Source: Pomacea canaliculata (taxonomy: Eukaryota > Mollusca > Gastropoda > Architaenioglossa > Ampullariidae). From it: a stretch of 64,000 nucleotides of DNA. Under the pieces are notes generated by a model. It saw nothing but the letters and a program-made list of their open reading frames with translations, searched no databases and was not told the DNA's origin. Of the stretch, positions 49,633 through 62,492 are shown in pieces. The stretch covers positions 4,460,717-4,524,716 of the forward strand of contig NC_037597.1 of the NCBI RefSeq assembly GCF_003073045.1. The letters run 5' to 3'. Each line of letters starts with the position of its first letter. Position 1 is the stretch's first letter. The translations under genes and the position numbers were made by a program.

Positions 49633-50908
49633 TGACCTAACGGTCATATGTTAATGATCGCACACACGCTCGGGGCAAGTCTTTTTTCGTTAGGTTGGTG
49701 CCAGTCTCTTTTCACAGTTGCTTTACCTTTGACAACTCTCTCTATCGAGTCGCAGGTATACCAACCCATTAGGTCAACTGGTTTTAAGTACGTATATCTT
49801 GTGTACCGTTCATAAAAATAACCTTTTAAGAGCCTAGCTGTCTGTAAATTAAAGAAATTAAGACGAAAAAACGCGGTTTTCTATTTTAAAACCCGCCTTC
49901 AGTACAAGACAGCTAAAGGAATGGAACCATATGGTACCAATCAGCAACTTTCTCGATAATTTCAATGAAAAATAAATCCTGTCTGGAATCCCAGTGAATT
50001 CAACGGGTCGCAGCAGGGTGTACTTGTAACAGGGTGACCTACCACACGGCTCACACTCGCGTTTTCTCTCTAAATAAGCTCAAACAGGGGTCTCAAACTC
50101 AATTTACCCGGGGGCCACTGGAGGCAGAGTCTGGATGAGGCTGGGCCGCATCAGGTTTTCCTCAAGAAAAGCTCTTACACAAAACATTCCAATGTTATCA
50201 AATGTTCTTAATTTTTTCATCTTATTCAGCGTGTGTTAAAAAAATAAAAATAAATTAACAAATTCATAAAAAAAATAAATCAATCAGTAATAAATAAATT
50301 GAAAATGAAAATATAATAATAATACAGCAGATATAGAAGACTGAAGAAAATATAGTTGCTGACCAGAGAAATGTAATTATTGATTATTCAGATCAAATGT
50401 CTGTATTAGCATTTCTGTAACATTTAACTTTTGAACATGAATGGAACATTGGAACATAAACTGTTTTGAACATGGCTTCTTCTGCCTACTTCTTGCTAGA
50501 GTCTGCCAGCGGCTTATCTCGCATAGCCGAGCCACATTTGGCTTAAGGGAGGAAGCAACTCACTCACTCACTCACTCACTCACATGTATTACACCAACAG
50601 ATTATTACGTTTCTCCGTTTTCCACGTATGCTACATGTTCAACATAATTGTGATCTCGCTGGACGTTTTGTGATCATCATCTGTGTCATCGTCCGCTTTG
50701 TGGGACTGTCCGCTATTGTGTCGAACCCTTGCGCCTTCATCAACCTCGTCCAGCGCGTGAGCGCGACCCATGCTGTGCCTGTGTGCGGCCCAGCCATCTC
50801 ACTCACTCACTCCACTCACTCATTGTCGCGATTCCACCCACAGCCTCGCCAGAGAGCACGCGCAACAAGCGCTTCACACAGCCGCCAGACACGCACAGAC
50901 ACTCGGCC
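49633..50908. repeat. Left copy of a ~1.3-kb segment duplicated across the scaffold gap
   Basis: The segment runs from GACCTAACGGTCATATG to CAGACACTCGGCC and is repeated almost entirely at 51009-52318. The two copies differ mainly by single-base insertions and deletions throughout. This is the signature of unmerged, unpolished read ends rather than of an evolved duplication. Confidence 0.9.
50085..50560. mobile_element. hAT (Charlie-like) fragment, 5' end
   Basis: CAGGGGTCTCAAACTCAATT, then GGGGCCACTGGAGGCAGAG, GAGGCTGGGCCGCATCAGG and TTTTCCTCAAGAAAAGC is the well-known start of Charlie-like hAT elements in animals. An AT-rich part and CTAGAGTCTGCCAGCGGC follow. No open transposase frame is present. 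The same element appears at 51513-51985 in the right-hand copy. Confidence 0.65.
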
Positions 50909-51008
50909 NNNNNNNNNNNNNNNNNNNNNNNNNNNNNNNNNNNNNNNNNNNNNNNNNNNNNNNNNNNNNNNNNNNNNNNNNNNNNNNNNNNNNNNNNNNN
51001 NNNNNNNN
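50909..51008. other. Scaffold gap of exactly 100 N
   Basis: One hundred undetermined bases, the conventional size for a gap of unknown length. Flanking sequences are the two copies of the duplicated segment. Confidence 1.
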
Positions 51009-52318
51009 GTGAACCTAACCCGGTAATATGTTAATGATCGCACCACGCCTCGGGGCCAAGTCACTTTTTTCGGTCTCGTAGGTCCGTGGCCACGTCATCT
51101 TTTCACAGTGCTCTTCACTTTGACAACTACTTCTATCGCGCAGTCGCAGTATTACCTAACCCATGGATAGAGTCAACTGGTTTACAGTACGTAGTATCTT
51201 GTTACCGTTCAAAAATAACCTTTTAAAAGAGGCCTCGCGTTGTAAATAAATGTATATGATAGGTGAGAGTGGGACTGGAAAAAAAAATATCCGCTCTTGT
51301 TCGTATTCGGGTTAAAACCCGCCTTCGTACAAGACAGCTAAAGGAATCGGAAACCAATATGAGGTACCAATCCAGCAACTTTCTCGATAATTCAATGGAA
51401 AAATAAATCCTGTCTGAATCCCAGTGAATTCACGGTCGCAGCAGGTGTATTGTATAACAGGCGTGAACCTACCACACGGCTCACACTCGCGTTTTCTCTC
51501 TAAATAGCTCAACAGGGGTCGCAAACTTCCAATTTACCCGGGGAGCACTGGCAGGCAGGAGTCTAGGGATGAGGCTGGCCGCATCAGGTCTTTCCTCAAG
51601 AAAAGCTCTACAAAACATCAATGTTATTCATTCTGATTTTGTTCATCTTTATTTTTGTTTAAAAAAAAATAAATAACAAATTCATAAAAAAAAAATCAAT
51701 CATAATAAATAATTGAATGAAATATAATAATAATACAGCAGATATAGAATACTGAAGAAATATAGTTCTGACCAGAAAATGTCATTATTATTATTCAGCA
51801 TTCAAATGTCTGTATGAGCATTTCTGGTAACATTTAACTTCTTGAACATGAACGTGCGAACATTTGAAAAATTAACTGTGAACATTTGGCTGTCTTCTGC
51901 CACTACTTCCTGGTTAATCTGGCAGCGCTTAACTCTCGCATTAGCGAGCCACATTGCTGTAAGGGAGGAAGCAACTCACTTCACTCACTCACTCACTCAC
52001 ATGTATTACCAACAACATGTATTACGTCTTCTCCGTTTTTCCACGTTATGCTACCATGTTCAACATATGTGATCTCGCTGCGACGTTTTGATCATCATCT
52101 GTGTCATGCGTCCGCTTTTGTGGACTGGCCGCTATTGTGTACGACCCCTGCCCTTACAACCTCTGTCAGCGCGTGAGCGCGACCCTGCTGTGCCTTGTGT
52201 GCGCCAGCCATCTCCACTCACTCACTCATCACTCATTGTCGCGGTTCCACCCACAGCCTCGCAGAAGCACGCGCACAGCCGCTCACCACAGCCGGCCAGA
52301 CGTACAGACACTCGGCCG
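51009..52318. repeat. Right copy of the duplicated segment across the gap
   Basis: It matches 49633-50908 from GTGAACCTAACCCGGTAATA to CAGACACTCGGCC, with frequent one-base length differences, for example in CTCACTCA runs and homopolymers. It includes the second copy of the hAT 5' end (from 51513). Sequence after 52318 is unique and continues the locus. Confidence 0.9.
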
Positions 52319-54050
52319 GAGGCGTCTACGACTTACCTTTTCGAAACCGTGCACGGCACAAACCACGACAAAGAACGGGAACAACGATACAAACACGCAG
52401 TTTAATGACAAGTATAAACAGCATACACATTAACCCAACACACCCACAGAAAACGGATCAAAAAAAAAAAAAACAACAAAATACCCCTACGAGTACTCGT
52501 CAAAAAATTATGAAAAAAACAACAGGGACTGCCTCCCCGCAAGAAGTTACAATTAAAATACACAACACACAGCAAGAAACATACAAAGATCACTGCGACA
52601 CAGCGCAGGCCAAGGTGTGCCGCTCAGTGTTCGTAGAACCAGCGGGAACACCCCCTCTGTCCCTGGACCAGCTGTCGGCTGACCACGGCTCTCGTCCCGG
52701 TAGACCTTGGTCACGGGAGACTCCGCTTGCTCGGACTCCACCCTAGCGGCGCTCCCTCCCGCATGGCTGGACCGCACAAGGCACAGCAGGGTCGCGCTCA
52801 CGCGCCGACGAGGCGGAAAGGCAGTCTAGGGTCGACACAATCAGCGGATAGTCCGACCAAAGCGGATGGAGATATAGATGATGAGCACAAAACGTTCAGT
52901 GAGATCAGCCAGTATTATGTTGGACATGTAGCATACGTTGGAAAACTGATATACGTGAATACATGTAGCAGAAGTAAACAAACGATAAGCCCAAAACGGC
53001 TTGTGCTAATGCCCGACCGGTCAGCTGCCAACTCCACAACCGGATGGCGAACTCTCCCGTGGAATCGACACCTTCCATCCGAAGTTCGGTATTGGGGTAA
53101 CACGGCGCAGCTACACTGCCCACATTGGCCCGCCTCCCGCCGTCCTTCCTGACTACCAACGCTCTACTCTCCTCCGAGCCCAGGTCAGAACTGGCCACGA
53201 TTACGCTGCTCTCTGGGGTCACGGGGTCACTTCCTGGTCGCCCAGGGCCTGTTGACCAATCGTCAGCGCCCCGACACCAGCCCATGCCCAAGGACCCTGC
53301 TGTGCCTGTGCACTCACTTCACTCACTCACTCACTCACTTTATTTGTCACTGTCAGATTTGAACACACCACCTTTCAGTCTTCAGACCTCGTCTTTAGCC
53401 ACCCAGGCTATTCAGCCGTTTACCAACTAACGTGGTACCTAAAACTTCGTGAAAAAGTCAAGTTCGCCGTTTACCACAATGAAACAAATCCGCTGAACGA
53501 GACGCACACGCCCCAGAACCGGTGACGTCATCGACAACGAGGCTGCTGTTAACGAAGATGACTAGTGCACGACGGACCACAAAACACCTGCTACTGTCCC
53601 CCTAGGTACCTCCAACTGCCAGGAAACACACACGTCATACTCAATGGAGTGAACAAGATCGGAGTGACAGACGGCAACAACCTACCCGATCCTCTCCCCT
53701 CCAGACATCATTGTACGCCGTGGTCAGAGTTGCCTGCCCATTCAATGGAGGACATCGAAAATGGACTCACAGTACCCTACAAAGAAACCACCAACAAGAA
53801 ATAAGTGACAAGATGGCTGGCCCTCCACAGTTCATGACAACTGCTATTCCCATAATGTCGAGGACTTTGTGTGGACGGCAAGACACAAGCACGACAAGGG
53901 AGAGAATAAGTTCCACTGACCCAGTGACTACGCGACACGAGGTGTCCGTGCTAACGGTCACCAGGACACAGCACGGGACTCACCCGTTGAAAATATTTAC
54001 ATCTTCAACTGCGACATCGACGGTTTGCTCGTGAAAACACGATCCTGCTT
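52319..54050. other. GC-richer region with unassigned ORFs and an inverted repeat of the neighbouring segment
   Basis: Base composition is clearly richer in G and C than the rest of the window. The minus strand of about 52765-52960 matches the plus strand of 50610-50800 and 52020-52215 (shared CGTATGCTACATGTTCAACAT-like start, GTCCGCTTT and GCGCGTGAGCGCGACC), so at least part is a dispersed repeat in inverted order. Open frames such as 52195-52746 and 53565-53804 match no family I know. It may be a transposable element or an unrecognised gene. Confidence 0.5.
53316..53340. repeat. (CACT)n microsatellite
   Basis: A run of CACT units. Similar CTCA runs occur at 48667-48682, 50562-50584, 50800-50822 and 51975-52000, and mark the local repeat family. 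Confidence 0.85.
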
Positions 54051-55900
54051 TGTACAAAGCATTAACGTGTTTTGTTATTGTGTCTTACAGACCATTGCTT
54101 GACGTCAGCAGTACACTGCAATGTTTCTCTGACTTCCAACGATACTTCAGTCCTGCTTCTACACTTACATCGCAAGGAAGAGCTGCCGGCCGATATCCTT
54201 GTTTTAGTTAAAAAAATGTATTTAATAAGTTTTTGCATAGACTGCAGTGTACGGTCTGTACAATTTGATTTTATTGCATTTGACACCGAGTTTAACCAGA
54301 CAAGTTCTGGACTTAAAACCCACAGATGAAACGCAGGGTTCGGAGACAGACCAGGAGGAGATCGATCCTCGGCCCAAAGAACCTTCTTTGGATCCGCTGG
54401 GGTGGTATGGTTGCGCCACTAGGAGGACAGAAGAAGACTAAAAAGATAAGTGGGTTTGTGTAGTGTGTTGCTGCTTCCACCATTTTGTTTAAGTCTATGA
54501 TCATGTTGAAAGCACAGTTACATCTGGACTTAACAGGCCTACCACAGAGACGTTAATATTCCGAATACCACTTCTACCTACCACAGCGTTCTCATGGCAA
54601 CATCTACTATTTCTAACCTACGCATCTGGTTTCGTAACATCATTTTCTCATCTCCATCTCTTCCCCAGAAGCACATTTTCCCGAGTTCCTCGACCATCTC
54701 TCACCGGAACATGGAGATGAAAGCTGAGTTTGTAAGGTGGCCAGTGACAAAATCACTGTCATGTGACCCCAGCTTTCATGCTCGTTGACCAACGGTGAAC
54801 CTTCGCCACCAGTTCTGTCCATTTTTTTCACGGTTCCTCAAAGCCCCATGGGGAGTTAATCACACCAGCGCTGTCCACACTTTCCATGTATCCTCTCCCT
54901 GTATCTTTCCTCTTCTTCTGTCTTCTCTTCTCCACTTTCCTTATTGTTTGGCATTCGTGGTGTTGATTCCCTCTCCGATTTAAAACAAATGATATCACAG
55001 ATGGTTGGCCTCTTCGAAAGTGAGACGTTTGCGATTTCTTTGTGGCTGTCGAACCTTTGCAGTCAGATGTTCCGAAATGTTTGTAAAGGAGACATATACC
55101 CACGGAGCTGGCGCAATCACAAAGACATTTCTCAGCGAGAAAATCGCTCTTGGTGGAGATCAGTGGCGGGCAAACAGTTGAAAATGCGCTCTGGGAGAGA
55201 CAGGTTGCATCAATTCGGCATTAATGTCCTCCGCCGTCTTAACTACAAAGACAGGCTGGAAGATGTGTATGTGTGTGATGGAGGAAATGTGTATTTTTGA
55301 TCACCTTTCAGAGACTGCTGGACACAGGATCTGTTTGTCATGTGAAGTATGCCTTTGCTGTGAATGTGATTTGTGAACGCTCAGGTTGTTACAGTTTCTG
55401 GGCGTGTATCTGCATGCGGTGCGTGTGTGGTGTGAGTGTGCTCTTCTTTCTCTTTTTCTTCTCTTGCTTCTGTCGTCAAGGAAGAGTTTTGATAACTGTG
55501 GCGTTAGCTTAAGAAGTGAGAGAGAAGGGTTGTCTGAGGAAGGGTTGTATAAAGGAGGACATTGACTGTATGACGCATTGTGCTATCGCCAAAAACCAAA
55601 CAAAAATAAGCAGCAGCAGCAGCAGCAACAACAACAAAATACATTTAGACATCATCCCTCGTCCTCGCAAGCACAATTGAATTGCTGGACATATCATGAG
55701 AAAAAAATTTCTGTTATTTCGAACGTTTTTAAAATTTAAAGGTATAAACACTTTGAACTTTTCACCTTTTGTTTTACATGACTTTAAAGAAAGCAAATTA
55801 AATAAGGAAGAGTTTATTTTAAAGAAAACAATTTGATCAAATCTGATGTTTTGTCCATGTCAGAAGGCTTCAGAAATTTTCTGTTTTGTGTCGTTGTCGC
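54050..55900. other. No gene recognised; short microsatellite at 55608-55638
   Basis: A plus-strand frame at 54247-54441 (acidic end ETQGSETDQEEIDPRPKEP) is open for 64 codons but has no family match. A (CAG)n(CAA)n run lies at about 55608-55638. A frame at 54944-55300 is open for 118 codons without recognisable motifs. An untranslated region or lineage-specific exon cannot be excluded. Confidence 0.4.
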
Positions 55901-55934
55901 GTCGAGAAAGTCAATGAAAATAGAAAGATTCGTT

Positions 55935-56180
55935 TGTTCAAGGTAGCACAGTTGGTAGACATCTTGCCTTCTGGTTACAATGGTGCCACAGCTTCAAGCA
56001 TTCGTCTTCACTAGTTTTGAAACTTTATCCTCGGGCTTTTCGGCAGTCGGCTTAATTTGTTGTCAGCGACTGTTAGTATATACATTCTGGGGCCGCCTCA
56101 TTTCATTTCTTAAACAACATTCCGTGAAACACGTCTCCAACATCATTCTTTGGCAGAAGTGAGCTGTATGCTTGCCAGCC
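55935..56180 (+). repeat. Possible tRNA-like SINE remnant
   Basis: GGTAGCACAGTTGGTAGACA resembles a tRNA A-box region, and GCTTCAAGCATTC about 45 bp on resembles a B box. The sequence after it does not fold as a tRNA. I take it as a diverged tRNA-derived repeat rather than a functional tRNA gene. Confidence 0.35.
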
Positions 56181-58228
56181 CATGCTTTTGGCACAGATAT
56201 CTGCGAAAAAAAAACAGTGCTAGCTGCCTGGCAAATGTCTTAAAGGCGCAAAAGTTTTCGTGAAAATGATGATTTTTCTTTTAAAAAAAAGTTTCCTGTA
56301 GAAAGCTTTCTACACAGTTTTTTTTCAGGGCTGTTCCAAATGGTTTTTAAACTTGGGAATCTCCAACCGTAGGACAGGACCATCGAGTTGTGTCTTTCGG
56401 AGCTTGGTGAGTATCCCCTCAAACTGTGTCTATCAACATGGAAATAGTTTTGTGTGAGCTGCACACCTTGTCCCTCACCTGTACAAGTGAGACACCCAGA
56501 GAATGACTGGCATCGTTACATCACAGAGCCTGGCGTCTACCATTACAAGAACAGTTGAAACTATTGGTTTTTTTTGTCCAACTTTTCTTTAACTTTTATA
56601 TTTATTCTAGTAAAAAATTAAAACATTTTTCACTCTTGTATATGACGTGTGTGTGCTAAGTTTTTAATTGTTTTTTTTTTTTTTTAAATCTGTATTCTTA
56701 TTTTTTTGAAACATCAGTGTTGCTTTTACGGGAAGGTGATTGATACATTGCTTTTGAAGTCTGGTTTTGTTTTCTCTCGTTTGCCCTAACCACCAACTTC
56801 ACGTGCTAATGAACTGCTGAGGTCATATGACGGCGAGAAAGACATTGTATTTGATTTGCCCAACGTTGATTGGATTCCAGTGCAACTACCATTTTCTTTG
56901 AACTTAAATTGTCATGTATAAATGTGTGTACCTTGCGTGGTATAACTGGTATATAGAAGGTATGTTCCCCATAGCACAAAGAGGGATGTTGGGTCGAGAT
57001 GTTTCTAAATACCTGCGGTAACGTTCAGTTAAACTACTACTTTCACTCCTTCTGTTCTCAAGAAAAATTCCTACAAACATCTGTGACGTAGGCCTGAGAC
57101 AGGAAGTGTCGGTCACTGCGAGTATTTCAACACAATGAATGGTTTAGCAATGAATTAGATATCTATGAATAAGATTCAGCCATATCCATCAATGGGACAA
57201 CTGGGTCATATATGTGAATGAGGCTCTTCTGTGTACACATATGACGTCACGACCAGATTGTGGGAAATAGTACCCTGTACTGAGTCTTACCCAGGCATCA
57301 GGAAAAAATGTACACCCAACTAGACCTTTGAACTTGTTTTGTTTGACTTTGGCTGGTCTCTAAGACTGAGAAGAGATAGAATCAGAGGCTTCCCAGTATG
57401 CTGCGCGTTTGCTTCCGTTGCACAGTGCCCGGATGTCGGCTTCTTCATTTCATCTGCTTCTAGTATATCCAGACACGGAGACTACGGGTTGGATGGGTCG
57501 ACATACAATGGAAACGGAAACTGATGTTGGGTTCGAAAACGGGAATGGTTGTAAGCAAGGAAGCCCAAACGAGTAAACAAAAACAAAAGGCGAAAAGGCA
57601 AAAGTGCAGGGTATACTGTACACAGGGTCGTGGAATGTGCACACTTCCGACGTCAGATGGGTCAAGGATGCCGATTAGTCAAATGTCAAGTTCATGTTTC
57701 TGGTTTGTAGGCGTCAGCACATGTTGCAAGGTTCAGTGCACAGAACCCTTGACAAGCGACAGGAACAGGTGTGTCTGCCAAAAGGTGTGAAATTTACGCT
57801 GTCATCTACACTCGGAAGCAGCCTACCGCACCCCATCCACCCACTCTCTAGCTCCTTCTTTCTATTTTTTCTGATCGTCAATCTCTGTTTTTCTCTACCT
57901 GCTCATATTGAGGATATTATGTGTGAAAACCTTTTGTTTTAGAGTTCGCTCCGGTCTCTGACACCTTTCTATCTACCTTTACCAGACAGAGATAGCGAAA
58001 AAAAGAAAGAGATACACTGACAGACGCACGAATGTACGGTAAGAAGAAAGGAGGAAAGGAATAAAGAAAAAAGAAAAGAATAAGAGAAAAAAAAAAGGAA
58101 GATTCAAAGAGAAAGAAGAAAGACGTAATAGTAAAAACAACAAAGGATGACGGCAGAGGTATACACGAGTGAGCAGGTAGATAAGCCGCGCGTCGTGCCA
58201 GCACTAAATCTCAGGTCACAAGACGTGG

Positions 58229-58308
58229 CAAGTGACAGAGGCTCAAGGGGAGGCAAGTGACAGAGGCTCAAGGGGAGGCAAGGACAGAGGCTCAAGGGGA
58301 GGCAAGCG
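58229..58308. repeat. Minisatellite, ~26-bp unit, three copies
   Basis: The unit GTGACAGAGGCTCAAGGGGA plus GGCAA occurs twice in full and once with a 2-bp deletion. Confidence 0.9.
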
Positions 58309-59640
58309 TGACGACAGCGCACCACATACCGCGCATCACGTGCCGCTCGAGCTGCAGCACGCTTCCTGACCTTGACTCTATTACTTTTGACGCTGCAAGA
58401 GTACATTACGTCATTCTGTGTTGGTGACGTCATTCCTTCTGTCGAACGAACCTTGTGCTGACGTCGCGTGACCCACAGCCCTGTCCGTGTACAAAAGTCA
58501 TTCAAACTGTCACGTGGCAGTTGTTTCCTTTATATTTAACCTTGGTTTTCGGTGTTTGTTTACATGAAGTATCACGTGGTCATTTCGCAGACAAAAGAGA
58601 AAAGGATAATCTTTAAGGAGTGAATAAAACTTACATTTGAGAAACACCTCCAAGAAAAGACAAACGTATAGTTCAGAATAAACGCAAAAATAAAAACGGT
58701 ATCTTGAGAGAATGTCGATGCCAGATATCAGATATCAGATATAAATTATAGCAAATTGTATTGAAACAGATTTTCCAATGGTGTGAAGAGACACGCTGGG
58801 TCATTAGTGTCAAAGTGTCAAATGATACAGTAAATTATTTAACACCTACATACAGCAAGGTACACGACAGTAAACCCAGACATTATTGTGACTGTCTGTG
58901 GTAAAGTTTTGTTTTAAATATACATTATTTTTTCATAAAATAAGTAAACTATAAAGCTAAACTACATCGTCCTCGTCATGTTGTCATTTTAAAATTTGGA
59001 CTGACATGTAGATGTTAAATTGTTACATATTTTTAAAAAGTTTGATTTTGTCAGAGCTTTCTAGCATCAATGCTGTTAAATTACAATAGATAAGTTGATG
59101 TGTTTGGCAAAAATATGTCGGACTTCTCTATTATATTTATGTGAGATATGTTTGCCACATTCCACAGCTGGTCCATGCACAAAAAACAAATTCCAAATTT
59201 CCGAACCCACAGTCCGAACACTTCCACTGTCACAACACATCTTATGTTCCTTCCGACCATTCAATTCCCCCCCCCCTAAAAAAAAATCTCCAGTTGAAAA
59301 ATGACACCAAGTCTCCACTTGAATATAACACAAAGTTTCCACTTCTAGGTAACACAAATATGTCCACTTGAAAGTAACACAAAGTTTTCACTGACACCTA
59401 TGCTCTTCCTGAAGTTATTTCTAATTCAGCTCTGGTTGGTGAGCCCGATGCGGATACGATGAATAAGCGAAGATCAAACAACAAAAGTGAGAAAAAAAAA
59501 CCCCACAAAAACCTGGAGAAAAAAAGTCTTTAGCTAAATGGCAAGTTCAAAACTTAACTAACATTCTTCAAACATTAAACACACGCTCACCGAACAATCA
59601 ACAAAGATACACACTCACCTCAACAGATACAAATCTGTTC

Positions 59641-59850
59641 AGGATGTGCCCAGTCCAGTCAAGGCTAACTTCCAATTCTGTTCAGGACTTGTTAAATAAC
59701 ACAATTCTGGTCAGGATGTGCCCAGTCCAGTCAAGGCTAACTTTCAATTCTGTTCAGGACTTGTTAAATAACACAAATCTGGTCAGGATGTGCACAGTCC
59801 GGTCAGGACTACAACACCAAGTCGGTTCAAGACTTGTTGCAAACAAAACG
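59641..59850. repeat. 72-bp minisatellite, nearly three copies
   Basis: AGGATGTGCCCAGTCCAGTC starts at 59641, 59713 and 59785, giving an exact 72-bp period. The third copy decays after about 50 bp. The period is a multiple of three, so the plus-strand frame stays open (MCPVQSRLT...NNT repeated), which creates a misleading ORF. Confidence 0.9.
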
Positions 59851-60114
59851 TCCGGACACACTGATGACACCGAGGAGACTGTTACTTCTCCCCGCCCCCG
59901 TCAAGGAAAACTCACACAACAACATCCCAAACACTCAAACACTCTTTCCTTTGTTCTTCGAACAAAACAACCTATCAACACCAGTTGATTAAAAAAAAAC
60001 AACAACAAAAAAAACAAAGCCCGGCCGGCCATCCCTGTGTGACGCGCACTCAGACAGTAATTGCTGTCTTTCAACCTCCCCCTTCCAGTTACTTTTTCCC
60101 TGTCTCCTTCCTAG

Positions 60115-60142
60115 CTCAAAAAAAAAAAAAAAAAAAAAAAAA
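60115..60142. repeat. Poly-A run
   Basis: About 28 consecutive A, interrupted by nothing. It could be a retroelement tail, but no element is recognisable next to it. Confidence 0.9.
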
Positions 60143-62492
60143 ACATTAAAAAATATAGCGCAGCAGGTTTGTGACATACCTCAATCTCATTTATTATTAC
60201 TTTCTTTGTTTAAACGTCTGGTCAAACAGATTTCTCAAATCATGAAGTGGAGTCATGTCTGGCGTCCTGTCGGTAGAGGTTGTTGCTACTAATCCACTGA
60301 AAGACTTTGCAACTTACATATCTTGTATTATTTTAATTTTAACATAATGATTATTTAAAATTGGAACTTTTCTAGTTAAAAATAATTTTTTGTGCGTCAA
60401 CACTCTTGGCCAAACAGACAACAACAACAACAAAAAAGGAAGAAAAAGAAAACAATGTCTAAACTTTTGACATAAAGGCACGAGAGTGATTAGTGTTCAT
60501 GGAGTGGTGAAATACTAAATTAAGGATGAATGAAAACGGTCCAGCTGATATTTAGTCTGCATCAAACCTTTAAATGTCATGTCAACATCATCTTGTGTGA
60601 TAATGTCTGTGGACTGCCACTTGTTTGGCAGTAACAAGTTGGTTATTTAACTAATAAGCTTTGTCCGTCAATGGAGAAGCAGCCAGAGACATTGGTGTGG
60701 AAGGAATGTGCCATGTCGCATTATGTAAAAAAATACTGTCATGTTTGAAATGAGTGTAATGGCGAAGCCTGCAAGGAAAAATAACTTTGGTACACGGGAA
60801 ATGGCCAAAAGCAGCTTGACATGTACGATCATCGAAACACAAATCATTTCCGGTCAGTAGGTCGCGCACGATTCTCGATTGGGTATGGGAGCCCCTCACA
60901 GGGTGCAAACGTACCCACTCTTTGGTTTGAGATCATAAAGCATTCTTGTAGTGACGATCATATAATAAATCGTGCTCGAAAGGCAAGTTAATGGATGAGT
61001 TTCTCATGACAATGGCCAACATGCAAATTTCTCTGTTAGGATCAAGTTAATTATACATCTTCAGAGGTTTCTCTCAGTGATTCTTTAATTGTGTGGAGGA
61101 CAAGACCACTCTACCACGCCTAGCTGGATGTTTCAGTCTACATTAACTGACTGATTACATTTGTCACACAAGGAATCAAAAGAAGAGCAAGAAGACCAAG
61201 GTTCGTAACCGCCAGGCTGGCAGCATTCTTGTCTCGGCAATATTACCAAACGGTTGTTGCTCGGCAAGAAACACATTTTTCACTCTTGACTGTAGAACAG
61301 CGCCTCCACCGTCCACAAGCGTTGAAGTGGAAACATAACAAGAATACTGTAAGCGTGGTAAATTTAATTGCTTCCGTCGTGCAGATTTTTTGAGTAATCG
61401 TTTGGAACAAAACTGATTACATCCGGGGCTGCGATTCCGTCGTCCACTCCGTCTGCCTGAGGAGGCCATGTTGTGCTGCTGAGTAATGTCCAGGGATGCG
61501 TGCCAGACTTTTGTTTGGCGTGAAGTAGCGTCAGATGTGGGGAATGATTTGTTGTCATTACGACAAGCACGATGACTCAAAGATTAACACGATTACATCC
61601 ATCTGAAAGTCATCACTCAATATGTCGCGGGCTAAATATAGCAAGACATTGGGCAACGGCCCGCGCGTGCTTCATTCAGCGTTAGCGTGTGTGTGTGCGT
61701 GCGTGTGCTTTATGTGTGATGCATGTGAATAATAAAAACAACACTAATAGCAATAAGGAAAAAAACATCGAATGGTATTCATGTATTGATATAGCGTGTG
61801 TATGTAGAAAACAAAAATGTCTTCGTGCATGCTTGAGAGGATCAGAGAAAGAGAGGGTGAGGAATTACGTCTCAAATATTGGGGGGGGGCAAAAGGATAT
61901 TCCTGCCCCCCCTGTATTTTCCTTGGGTGGGGCTGCCCCCGCTGCCCCCCTGGTTCCCACGCCACTGGGTTGTTGGGAGAAGGAAAGAAGAGAGCAGCTT
62001 GAAAGAAGGGTAGTGCCATGGGTACCCGGCAGCGCTGGCTATGCTGGACCCAAAACAAAGCAGCGCGCCAATCCCGTCCGCCTTCAGCTGGCATCTTAGC
62101 CAGCCTCTACCACATAATTGAGATGCGCACTTAGTCTAGGTGTTCCGCATTGCTTGTATCTGTATGTTGTTAAAGTTGGACTGTCAGGAGGAAACAAGCA
62201 ATGTTTCTATTGAATCCAAACAAAGTGATAATGTCATGCACGTCGACGAACAGCTTGCGCCATGATCAATACTGAGAGTCCTGACGTCACGTTCAGTGCC
62301 GCAGACCCGCTTCCTACAACAAATACCTCTGCTATAAACCTTGCTGCCAGCTAGAAAAACTCAATCATATCAACTAATGATTTCTTTTACCGAAAATAGC
62401 CAGAAAGAAATGTGTTTCAGTTTGTTTCAGGACCACTCACTGACACGAGACTGCGTAAGTGCGGTCCGTCTCTGCGTGTTGTCAAAAGCAAA

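Larger units (their letters stand above)
56200..62400. other. Six kilobases without a recognisable gene
   Basis: Apart from the minisatellites and poly-A run listed separately, only short frames occur. A CCACGCCACTGGG motif at about 61956, with a C-rich block (61885-61950), and a CAGTGGCGTAGGAAG motif at 48929 look like termini of one hAT-like repeat family. An Arg/Ser-rich minus-strand frame at 61176-61580 has no match. Confidence 0.5.

Noticed and set aside
52195..52746. 183-codon frame beside the gap
   Set aside because: Composition is Thr/Gln/Pro-rich without family match, it begins inside the duplicated repeat, and no splice or signal evidence supports it.
59644..59988. 114-codon frame with repeated peptide
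   Set aside because: It is produced by a 72-bp minisatellite whose period is divisible by three.
61176..61580. Arg/Ser-rich minus-strand frame (MASSGRRSGRRNRSPG)
   Set aside because: It looks like a possible first exon, but no partner exon or family match was found, so I did not annotate it.
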